Assembly (NCBI GenBank): GCA_949746915.1 | Contig: CATKEA010000134.1 | Span: 1 to 12,578, forward strand | DNA from: an uncultured Bacilli bacterium | Lineage (GTDB): Bacteria; Bacillota_I; Bacilli_A; RF39; UBA660 | Length of the DNA: 12,578 bases | Reading direction: 5' to 3' | Shown here: positions 6,799 to 12,578 of the stretch, piece by piece | Numbering within the stretch: the first letter of the stretch is position 1 | How the letters are laid out: every line of letters starts with the position of its first letter | Notes under the pieces: model-generated | The model's input: only the letters and a program-made list of their open reading frames with translations | What the model was told of the DNA's origin: nothing | Databases searched by the model: none | Translations under genes and position numbers: made by a program

Positions 6799-7485
6799 TA
6801 TTTTATTTATTGGTCGTGGATATTTTCTATTTGTTGGTGCTAATTTTTTTATCAGTATTAATGTCCTTACACTATTTTCTATTGGAAGTAAAAATTTTTC
6901 AACCTTTTCTATATCTCCATTTACTTTTTTGATAATGTCTTTACTACTATTTAATTCTTCATCTGCATTGGCTTTCATTGCTATAAAATAACCATTTACT
7001 TTAGCAAGTGGAATACATATTTCACTTAATAGTTCTAGATTAGATACTGCTCTTGCTGTTACTATATCAAATTTTTCATAATTTAAACGAGCATAATCTT
7101 CTCCTCTTACATGATATGCTACTATATTTTCTAACGAAAGTTTGGATATGAGTTCATTTAAATAATTTACTCTTTTTTGAAGTGAATCTATTAGTGTGAT
7201 TTTTAAGTTTGGAAAGACAATTTTTAATAATAATCCTGGAAATCCAGCACCTGTTCCGATATCACATAATGTTTCTACTTCATATAAATTAATTACTTTA
7301 AATATTGTAAGGCTATCATAAAAGTGTTTTAAGTAAACATCTTCTTTTAAGGTTATTCTTGTTAAGTTTATTTTTTGATTCCATTCTATTAATAAATCAT
7401 AAAATTGATTTAATTTATTTAGTTGGTCTTTTGTTAAGCTTATCCCTAAATTATTTACTTCCTTTATAAACTCTTCTATTTTCAT
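6790..7485 (-). CDS. rsmG: 16S rRNA (guanine527-N7)-methyltransferase RsmG (GidB)
   Basis: RsmG uses S-adenosylmethionine to make m7G527 in the 530 loop of 16S rRNA; loss gives low-level streptomycin resistance in other bacteria. The 231-residue protein is near the usual 210-240. The N-terminal NQKINLTRIT is at 36-45. The SAM-binding motif DIGTGAGFPG is at 75-84, with the acidic strand end LIDS at 98-101. The substrate-side TARAVSNLELL follows at about 143-153, and the basic tail KYPRPINKIKK at 221-231 resembles the family's KYPRK end. The start ATG overlaps the mnmG stop as ATGA, so translation is probably coupled. A hairpin that includes the rsmG stop codon ends the transcript. Confidence 0.97.
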   Translation of the reverse strand: MKIEEFIKEVNNLGISLTKDQLNKLNQFYDLLIEWNQKINLTRITLKEDVYLKHFYDSLTIFKVINLYEVETLCDIGTGAGFPGLLLKIVFPNLKITLIDSLQKRVNYLNELISKLSLENIVAYHVRGEDYARLNYEKFDIVTARAVSNLELLSEICIPLAKVNGYFIAMKANADEELNSSKDIIKKVNGDIEKVEKFLLPIENSVRTLILIKKLAPTNRKYPRPINKIKK

Positions 7486-9347
7486 ATTTTCTTTTCCTTT
7501 TTTAAATAAACCATTAATATTGAAATATCAGCTGGATTTACTCCACTTATTCTTGAGGCCTGCCCAATTGATGTTGGTTTAATTTCTTTCAATTTTTGTA
7601 AAGCTTCACTAGCTAAATTATTTATTTTATCATAATTAATATCTGTTGGAATTTTGATGTTTTCAAGATCTAACATTTTTTGTGCTTCTCTATTAGCCTT
7701 AGCAATATATCCTTCATATTTTGTATTTATTTCTACTTGTTCTATAACTTCTATATCAAAATCTATATCAATAAAGTGCTTTAAATGACTTAAATTTATT
7801 TCTGGTCTTTTTAATATGTCAAATAAAGTTGTACTTCCTTCTGATAATTTGGGAGTATTAATTTTTTCAAAATAATCATTAACTTCTTTCTTTGGTGTTA
7901 TTTTAGTAGATTTTAATAGATTAGTTAGTTTATTTATATTTTGTTGTTTCTTAATAAATTTTTCATATTTTTCTTCAGAAATAAGTCCTACTTGATAGCC
8001 ATATTCTCTTAAACGAATATCTGCATTATCATGCCTTAATAATAATCTATATTCAGCTCTTGAAGTAAGCATTCTATATGGCTCTTTTGTTCCTTTAGTT
8101 ACTAAATCATCAATTAATACACCTATATATGCTTCATTTCTTTTTAATATTAATGGTGGTTTTTTTTCTAGTTTTCTTGCAGCATTTATTCCTGCTATTA
8201 ATCCTTGACCTGCTGCTTCTTCATATCCACTTGTTCCATTTATTTGTCCAGCTGTATATAAATTTTCAATTATTTTAGTCTCTAATGATTGTTTTATTTG
8301 TAATGGGTCTATAGCATCATATTCAATTGCATAGGCATATTTTAGTATTTCGGCTTTCTCCAAGCCTTCCAAACTATGAACCATTTTTTCTTGAACATCT
8401 TCTGGCATACTTGTAGAAAATCCTTGAATATATATGTCATCATAATAAATACTTTCTGGTTCTAAAAATAATTGATGTCTTTCTTTATCTTTAAAACGAA
8501 CAACTTTATCTTCTATTGATGGACAATATCTAGGTCCGATTCCTTCTACATATCCTCCATACATACTTGATTTATCTAAATTATCCATGATTATTTTATG
8601 GGTTTTATCATTTGAATAAACTAAATGACATGATATTTGATTTGCCACATCATACATTGGTTTATTGTCAAATGAAAATGTGTATCCTATTGAGTCTCCA
8701 GGTTCTAAGGAAGTTTTTGAAAAATCAATACTATTTTTTGCTATTCTTGGTGGTGTTCCTGTTTTTAAGCGTTGAATTGTAAAACCTAATTTTTTTAAAT
8801 TATCACTTAGATGCTTTGATGGTTTTTCACCATGTGGTCCACTTGATGTTTTAGTTGATCCTCTTAGAATAACAGCTTTTAGATATGTTCCTGTTGTTAA
8901 AATGACTATTTGAGATTTTATTATAGTTTGATCATCTAAAATAATTCCTTTTATTATATTGTTCTCTACAATTAAATCTTCAACGATACCTTCAAGAATA
9001 GTTAAATTTGGTTGATTTTCTAAAGTTTTTATCATTGCCTCTGGATATGTTACTTTATCTCCTTGAGCTCTTAGTGCTCTTACGGCTGGACCTTTTTTTG
9101 TATTTAACATCTTTACTTGAAGGCAACTGTGGTCTATATTATTAGCCATTTCTCCACCTAGAGCATCTATTTCTCTTACAATAATTCCTTTAGCTGGTCC
9201 TCCTATTGAAGGGTTGCATGGCATGTCTGCAATATTTTTCTTGTTTCCTGTAATAAGTAATGTTTTATGATTCATTCTTGCAGCTGCTAAACTAGCTTCA
9301 CATCCAGCATGCCCCCCACCTACTACAATTATTTCATATTCATTCAT
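7482..9347 (-). CDS. mnmG: tRNA uridine-5-carboxymethylaminomethyl modification enzyme MnmG (GidA)
   Basis: MnmG is the FAD-binding partner of MnmE. The complex adds cmnm5 (or nm5) at U34 of tRNAs reading split codon boxes, using methylene-tetrahydrofolate and NADH. From ATG 9347 the protein is 621 residues (usual about 620-630). The FAD Rossmann motif IIVVGGGHAGCEAS is at 6-19, followed by the family signatures MPCNPSIGGPAKG and GGYVEGIGPRYCPSIEDK, which contains a conserved Cys. Later come TAGQINGTSGYEEAAGQG, LTSRAEYRLLLRHDNAD and the C-terminal ASRISGVNPADISILMVYLKK. A TTG 87 bases upstream stays in frame, but the extra residues match no MnmG and are encoded partly by the palindrome at 9381-9406. 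ATG 9347 has AGAGGAAG about 10 bases upstream. It lies 120 bases after mnmE and overlaps rsmG by four bases. Confidence 0.97.
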   Translation of the reverse strand: MNEYEIIVVGGGHAGCEASLAAARMNHKTLLITGNKKNIADMPCNPSIGGPAKGIIVREIDALGGEMANNIDHSCLQVKMLNTKKGPAVRALRAQGDKVTYPEAMIKTLENQPNLTILEGIVEDLIVENNIIKGIILDDQTIIKSQIVILTTGTYLKAVILRGSTKTSSGPHGEKPSKHLSDNLKKLGFTIQRLKTGTPPRIAKNSIDFSKTSLEPGDSIGYTFSFDNKPMYDVANQISCHLVYSNDKTHKIIMDNLDKSSMYGGYVEGIGPRYCPSIEDKVVRFKDKERHQLFLEPESIYYDDIYIQGFSTSMPEDVQEKMVHSLEGLEKAEILKYAYAIEYDAIDPLQIKQSLETKIIENLYTAGQINGTSGYEEAAGQGLIAGINAARKLEKKPPLILKRNEAYIGVLIDDLVTKGTKEPYRMLTSRAEYRLLLRHDNADIRLREYGYQVGLISEEKYEKFIKKQQNINKLTNLLKSTKITPKKEVNDYFEKINTPKLSEGSTTLFDILKRPEINLSHLKHFIDIDFDIEVIEQVEINTKYEGYIAKANREAQKMLDLENIKIPTDINYDKINNLASEALQKLKEIKPTSIGQASRISGVNPADISILMVYLKKEKKI

Positions 9348-9380
9348 GAATAACACTTCCTCTATATTAAATTTGTTATT

Positions 9381-9406
9381 AAAATTATTTCCCGGGAAAT
9401 AATTTT
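9381..9406. promoter_or_regulatory. perfect 26-bp palindrome containing a consensus Noc-binding site (NBS)
   Basis: The 14 bases at 9387-9400 read ATTTCCCGGGAAAT, identical to the published B. subtilis NBS consensus. The palindrome extends perfectly for six more bases on each side (AAAATT outside left, AATTTT outside right). It lies in the 120-base gap between mnmE and mnmG, 34 bases before the mnmG start. CCCGGG is strikingly GC-rich for this DNA, and no second copy was seen in the window. A Noc-like protein with mostly Noc-type recognition residues is encoded nearby. Binding by that protein is inferred, and a local effect on mnmG transcription is possible. Confidence 0.85.
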
Positions 9407-9467
9407 CTGACTTTGATTCTTTTTTATGTATCAATGCAACATTTTATATAATTTATTGTTTAATTTA

Positions 9468-10835
9468 CTATTTGCCTAAACAAAATTGACTAAATAATTG
9501 ATCTATTAATTCTTCACTATAGACATCACCTGTTATTTCACCTAACTTATTCCATGCTCTTTTGATGTCTATTTCAATCATATCTATTGGTATTTCATTA
9601 GTTATTGAAACATATACTTCTTCTAATATGCTCTTTGCTTCTTTTGCTAAAGATATTTGCCTAACATTACTTAAATACGTAAAATCTGATTTTTCTAGCA
9701 TATTAAGGTTAAACAATGTTTTTATTTTATCTTTCAAGTCATCTATTCCTTTTGCATCAATCGTATTTGTATATACAATATTTGGACACTCTATTTCTTT
9801 TATATTTATTTTGCTTTCTAAATCATTTTTATTAATAACTATAATTGTTTTTTTATTATTAGCCTTTGCGGTTGAAATTATTTCTTTATCTTCGTCTTTT
9901 AATTCTTCATTATTATTTAAAACTATAATTACTAATTCTGATTCTTCCATCATTTTTAAGCTTTTATCTACTCCTATTTTTTCTACTATATCATTTGTTT
10001 CTCTTATACCAGCTGTATCTATTATTTTTAATAAAACTCCATCTATTGTTATTTCTCCTTCAACTATATCTCTAGTTGTTCCTTCTATATCTGTAACGAT
10101 GGCCTTTTCTTCGTCCAATAATTTGTTTAGTAGACTACTTTTACCAACATTTGGTCTTCCCACAATGGCAGTTTTTATTCCTGTAGTTAAAACCTGACCA
10201 TTTTCTGAATCATTTATAATTTTAATTAGTTCTTTTTGGATAATATCTATCTGTGGTTTTACCAATTCATTCGTCATTTCAATTGCATCTTGATATTCTG
10301 GATAATCAATGTTTACTTCAATAGATGCTAATAATTCTAACATTTTTTGACGAAGATTTCTTATTTTTTTACTTGTAGCTCCTTCAAGTGATTTCATTGC
10401 TACTTTTCTGGCTTTTTCACTTGTTCCATTTATCAAATTTATTACAGCTTCTGCATTTACTAAATCTATTCTACCATTTAAAAAAGCTCTTTTTGTAAAT
10501 TCTCCTGGCTCTGCAAGTCTGGCTCCATTTGTTACTACTAATTCTAAAACTTTTTTTGTTGTTGCAATACCACCATGGCAGTTTATTTCTACTACATCCT
10601 CTGTTGTAAAGGTTTTTGGTGCTTTCATTATTGATACTAATACTTCATCTATTACTTCATTCTTTTCATTATCTATAATATATCCATAATTTATTGTGTG
10701 AGTATCTACTTTCTCTAAGTTTTTTCCTTTAAACATCTTATTTACTATTGATATTGAATTTTGACCACTTATTCTAATAATTGATATTGCTCCTACTCCT
10801 AAAGCTGTTGATATTGCTACTATTGTGTCATTCAT
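9468..10835 (-). CDS. mnmE: tRNA uridine-5-carboxymethylaminomethyl modification GTPase MnmE (TrmE/ThdF)
   Basis: MnmE is the G-protein half of the MnmEG complex that modifies U34 of tRNA. From ATG 10835 the protein is 455 residues, the normal size. It starts with the tetrahydrofolate-binding domain (TIVAISTALGVGAISIIRIS at 4-23; EINCHGG near 83-89; ARLAEPGEFTKRAFLNGRID near 105-124). A helical region follows, into which the G domain is inserted. G1 is GRPNVGKS at 226-233, G2 EGTTRD at 251-256, G3 DTAG at 273-276 and G4 NKND at 335-338. The C terminus is FCLGK with the catalytically important Cys452. An upstream in-frame ATG at 10871 would add 12 residues but lies before the ribosome site AAGGTGAT that fits ATG 10835, and it overlaps the likely promoter. 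It is first in the mnmE-mnmG-rsmG unit. Confidence 0.97.
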   Translation of the reverse strand: MNDTIVAISTALGVGAISIIRISGQNSISIVNKMFKGKNLEKVDTHTINYGYIIDNEKNEVIDEVLVSIMKAPKTFTTEDVVEINCHGGIATTKKVLELVVTNGARLAEPGEFTKRAFLNGRIDLVNAEAVINLINGTSEKARKVAMKSLEGATSKKIRNLRQKMLELLASIEVNIDYPEYQDAIEMTNELVKPQIDIIQKELIKIINDSENGQVLTTGIKTAIVGRPNVGKSSLLNKLLDEEKAIVTDIEGTTRDIVEGEITIDGVLLKIIDTAGIRETNDIVEKIGVDKSLKMMEESELVIIVLNNNEELKDEDKEIISTAKANNKKTIIVINKNDLESKINIKEIECPNIVYTNTIDAKGIDDLKDKIKTLFNLNMLEKSDFTYLSNVRQISLAKEAKSILEEVYVSITNEIPIDMIEIDIKRAWNKLGEITGDVYSEELIDQLFSQFCLGK

Positions 10836-10869
10836 ATTATCACCTTCTTTTTTATTAATTCTGTTCTTC

Positions 10870-10878
10870 ATTATATCA
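10870..10878 (-). promoter_or_regulatory. predicted mnmE promoter (proximal)
   Basis: The minus strand reads TGATATAAT, a perfect extended -10, giving a start about 28 bases before the mnmE ATG. Seventeen bases upstream is TAGAAA, a four-of-six -35. The nine-base -10 element is identical to that of the noc promoter. Confidence 0.55.
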
Positions 10879-10923
10879 TGATGAATTTGTTTTTTCTACA
10901 TACTTGGTCACAAAATTTAGTAT

Positions 10924-10932
10924 ATTATAACA
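10924..10932 (-). promoter_or_regulatory. predicted mnmE promoter (distal, alternative)
   Basis: The minus strand reads TGTTATAAT, a second perfect extended -10 placed directly after the khpB terminator. It would give a leader of about 80 bases before mnmE. The -35 region is only T-rich. It may work with, or instead of, the proximal promoter. Confidence 0.4.
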
Positions 10933-10938
10933 CATTTG

Positions 10939-10968
10939 ATAAAAAAGAAAAGAGGTTTTATTCCTCTT
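10939..10968 (-). terminator. Rho-independent terminator at the end of khpB/jag
   Basis: On the minus strand AAGAGG and CCTCTT form a 6-bp stem with a seven-base loop (10968-10950), followed by the T-rich tail TTCTTTTTTATC. The loop contains the khpB stop codon. The stem is short, but position and tail support termination before the mnmE unit. Confidence 0.6.
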
Positions 10969-11572
10969 CCTTTGGTTTAATTATTACATAACGATTTGGT
11001 GTTGATCCTTCACTTTCTGTATATACCCTTTTGTTGTCGGCTAAAACTGTATGAACTAATCTTCTTTCATATGAATTCATTGGATCTAACTTTGCTGGAA
11101 TTTTCGTTTTAGCCACTTCTCTGGCTATTTGTTTTGCTATTCTCTCTATATTTTTTTGTTGTTTTTCTTTATATTCACTAACATCAATTATAAATGGAAA
11201 ACTACACTCTATTTCACTTGCTACAGCTTGCTTAGCAACTATATTTAAAGCTTCCATTGTTCTTCCCATTTTTCCTATTAGCATAGCATTATTATCCGAA
11301 AATAATGTAAATATTATATTTTTTTCTCTATTTTTTACTTCAATATTTATATGTATTCCAATATTATTTGTTAATTCCTTCAAATATTTTTTTATAAATT
11401 CTATTACTTCAAGCTTTGTTACTACTTCTATTTCTACTTTTTTACTTTTAAATAATCCACTTTTTATTTCAAGCTCTTTATATATTAAATTTTCTTCTTG
11501 TTCAAGTAAATCTATTTTGGCTTGATTTAGGGCTTCTTCTAATGTTTTTCCAACATATTTATGCTTTTCCAT
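10958..11572 (-). CDS. khpB: RNA-binding protein KhpB (Jag / SpoIIIJ-associated)
   Basis: This is a 204-residue protein with the three Jag parts in order. The Jag-N domain is at about 4-50 (VGKTLEEALNQAKIDL, then GLFKSKKVEIEVV). The KH domain is at about 72-130 with GKMG at 100-103 (LIGKMGRTMEALN). The R3H domain is at about 137-200 with R160-x3-H164 (ERRLVHTVLADNKRVYTES) and NRYVIIKP near the end. In streptococci and other Firmicutes KhpB pairs with KhpA, binds RNA and affects cell elongation and division. Its place after yidC is nearly universal in Firmicutes. The ATG at 11572 overlaps the yidC 3' end by 14 bases. AGAGGAG lies a little far upstream (about 11 bases), so coupling to yidC translation is likely. 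Confidence 0.95.
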   Translation of the reverse strand: MEKHKYVGKTLEEALNQAKIDLLEQEENLIYKELEIKSGLFKSKKVEIEVVTKLEVIEFIKKYLKELTNNIGIHINIEVKNREKNIIFTLFSDNNAMLIGKMGRTMEALNIVAKQAVASEIECSFPFIIDVSEYKEKQQKNIERIAKQIAREVAKTKIPAKLDPMNSYERRLVHTVLADNKRVYTESEGSTPNRYVIIKPKEEE

Positions 11573-12491
11573 TTACCATCTTACTCCTCTTAACAATTAA
11601 ATTTTGGATTATTGTAAATAAATTAGTTGCAATCCAATAAATACATAATGCAGCTGGCATGAAAGCTCCCATTACAACAATCATTATTGTCATCATATTA
11701 CTCATATTTTTCATTGGATTGTTTTCACTTTGTGAAGTTGTAGCATTTAAAGTAAATGAATAATATGTTGTTACTCCTACTAATCCTAATAATAATAAAT
11801 ATAACCAGTTTCCATTATTTATAAGTCCTATGTATGGTGTTGTTCCTAATTGTAAATTTAAGAAGTTTTCTTCAAATAATAATGGTACTCTATTTATCGC
11901 TTCTAAAAATGCAAAAAATAATGGTAATTGAATAAATGCATAAATGCATCCAGATACTGGATTAATATTATATTTTCTATATATCATTGTCATTTCATTA
12001 CTTTTTTTCATTATTGATTCTGTATCTGTTTTATCTTTATATTTTTTTTCTAGTTTATCTAATTCGGGTTGTGCTTTTTTTATTAACTCTGATTGTAAAG
12101 CTGTTTTTCTTGTTACTGGATAAAGAATTAATCTAAGACCTATACTTGTTATAATCAATGCTAATCCAGCACTACTAACATATTTAGTTATAAATAAAAT
12201 TATAAATGCTAAAGGTTTAACAAATAAACTCGTCCATAGTCCTTCATACCCACCACTTGTTACTTGATATTCAGTACATTTTGGAAGTTTTTTTATATCA
12301 ATTTTATTTTCTTCATATTTTTTTATTACATCTTTATTAGTTGGTTGACATAAAATATTTTTTGTAAGATTTTGACCGGTTTCAGGATTTGTTACTACTT
12401 TTTTATTTGAATCTTTCAAGGATTGAGTACATCCTGTTGTTAAAGCTATTACAGTAATTATTAATAATAATTTAATTTTTTTATCTTTCAT
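11559..12491 (-). CDS. yidC: membrane protein insertase YidC (SpoIIIJ/OxaA type, lipoprotein)
   Basis: YidC inserts proteins into the cytoplasmic membrane, alone or with SecYEG. This one is 310 residues. A lipoprotein signal peptide ends in the lipobox LTTGC with Cys21 as the lipidation site. After an exposed segment of about 65 residues come five hydrophobic segments, near 90-102, 108-125, 178-198, 228-245 and 265-300. The groove Arg is probably R120 (SIGLRLILYP). The cytoplasmic hairpin runs at about 127-172 (ELDKLEKKYKDKTDTESIMKK), and FIQLPLFFAFLEAINRVP marks the next membrane segment. Compared with SpoIIIJ (about 261 residues) the external N-terminal segment is longer by some 45 residues and holds C48 and C72, which might form a disulfide (inference). 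The ATG at 12491 has AAGGAG six bases upstream and overlaps the rnpA end. Confidence 0.96.
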   Translation of the reverse strand: MKDKKIKLLLIITVIALTTGCTQSLKDSNKKVVTNPETGQNLTKNILCQPTNKDVIKKYEENKIDIKKLPKCTEYQVTSGGYEGLWTSLFVKPLAFIILFITKYVSSAGLALIITSIGLRLILYPVTRKTALQSELIKKAQPELDKLEKKYKDKTDTESIMKKSNEMTMIYRKYNINPVSGCIYAFIQLPLFFAFLEAINRVPLLFEENFLNLQLGTTPYIGLINNGNWLYLLLLGLVGVTTYYSFTLNATTSQSENNPMKNMSNMMTIMIVVMGAFMPAALCIYWIATNLFTIIQNLIVKRSKMVNGKA

Positions 12492-12578
12492 TTGTTTCTC
12501 CTTTTAAATCTTTATTGATATTATTGATTATTTTATTAAAACTATTGTTTAACTCAGTATAAGAGGCACTTAAGCAAC
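12481..12578 (-). CDS. rnpA: probable C-terminal end of RNase P protein component (partial at window edge)
   Basis: An open frame enters from the right edge on the minus strand and gives 31 codons ending in TAA at 12483-12481. Its residues include LSASYTELNNSFNKIINNIN. The pattern of a hydrophobic/small start followed by a helix with SY-EL-NSF-K resembles the C-terminal helix of RnpA proteins of AT-rich Firmicutes. The gene just before yidC is almost always rnpA in this lineage, which is the main support. RnpA helps the RNase P RNA process tRNA 5' ends. The frame overlaps the yidC start by 11 bases and contains its ribosome site. The rest of the gene lies outside the window, so the identity is inferred. 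Confidence 0.6.
   Translation of the reverse strand, partial: CLSASYTELNNSFNKIINNINKDLKGETNER

Noticed and set aside
9348..9434. In-frame N-terminal extension of mnmG from a TTG at 9434
   Set aside because: It would add 29 residues without likeness to MnmG, uses a rare start without a good ribosome site, and is encoded through the palindromic NBS. ATG 9347 gives the normal MnmG start directly before the FAD motif.
9562..10197. 211-codon plus-strand open frame opposite mnmE
   Set aside because: It lies entirely antisense to a clearly identified gene, encodes a Ser/Ile/Phe-rich product typical of reverse-strand AT-rich coding DNA, and has no supporting context.
10836..10871. Longer mnmE from an ATG at 10871
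   Set aside because: The 12 extra residues precede the family's usual start and contain the ribosome site (AAGGTGAT) of ATG 10835. The upstream ATG also overlaps the likely promoter.
1..12578. Mobile elements, CRISPR repeats, tRNA or rRNA genes, DnaA boxes or a defence system
   Set aside because: No transposase, spaced direct repeats, cloverleaf-like stretch or clustered TTATCCACA motifs were seen, and all gene space is taken by conserved origin-proximal housekeeping genes.

Overview
The window is about 12.6 kb of very AT-rich chromosome (GC in the high twenties to about 30 % by eye, not computed). It carries the classic origin-proximal gene set of low-GC Firmicutes. Every gene is read from the minus strand, so transcription runs right to left: [rnpA end]-yidC-khpB(jag) / mnmE-mnmG-rsmG / noc-like / parA(soj)-parB(spo0J)-mscS-DUF951(yyzM)-abgT / ychF. 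This matches the Bacillus subtilis order rnpA-spoIIIJ-jag-mnmE-mnmG-rsmG-noc-soj-spo0J-...-yyzM-yyaF. TGA is used as a stop (end of mnmG) and Trp is TGG, so the code is standard and the organism is not a Mycoplasma-type reassigned Mollicute. The best guess is an uncultured, AT-rich member of the Bacilli, perhaps a gut lineage near the Erysipelotrichia or RF39 groups. The species cannot be named from the sequence.

Layout by inferred transcription unit. (1) 12578-10939: the end of rnpA (RNase P protein), the lipoprotein-type YidC insertase and the RNA-binding protein KhpB/Jag. The genes overlap slightly and end in a hairpin terminator. (2) 10929-6768: mnmE and mnmG, which together make the cmnm5/nm5 modification of tRNA wobble uridine, then the 16S rRNA m7G527 methyltransferase rsmG, which overlaps mnmG by ATGA. 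An extended -10 promoter precedes mnmE, and the rsmG stop codon lies inside the terminator hairpin. (3) 6771-5574: a single ParB-family gene with Noc-type DNA-recognition residues, with its own promoter and terminator. (4) 5546-1186: parA and parB (chromosome segregation), a small-conductance mechanosensitive channel, a 61-residue DUF951 protein and an AbgT-family transporter, tightly packed with overlaps and ended by a strong hairpin. (5) 1203-44: ychF with its own promoter.

The most interesting signal is a perfect 26-bp palindrome at 9381-9406, in the mnmE-mnmG gap. Its central 14 bases are exactly the Noc-binding site consensus known from B. subtilis. The Noc-like protein encoded 2.7 kb downstream keeps three of four Noc-type specificity residues, but it lacks the N-terminal amphipathic membrane-targeting helix and has a roughly 160-residue C-terminal extension. 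This suggests that NBS recognition is kept while the effector end of the system is remodelled. No mobile element, CRISPR array, tRNA or rRNA was seen, no gene-free stretch reaches 300 bases, and no clear parS site was found.
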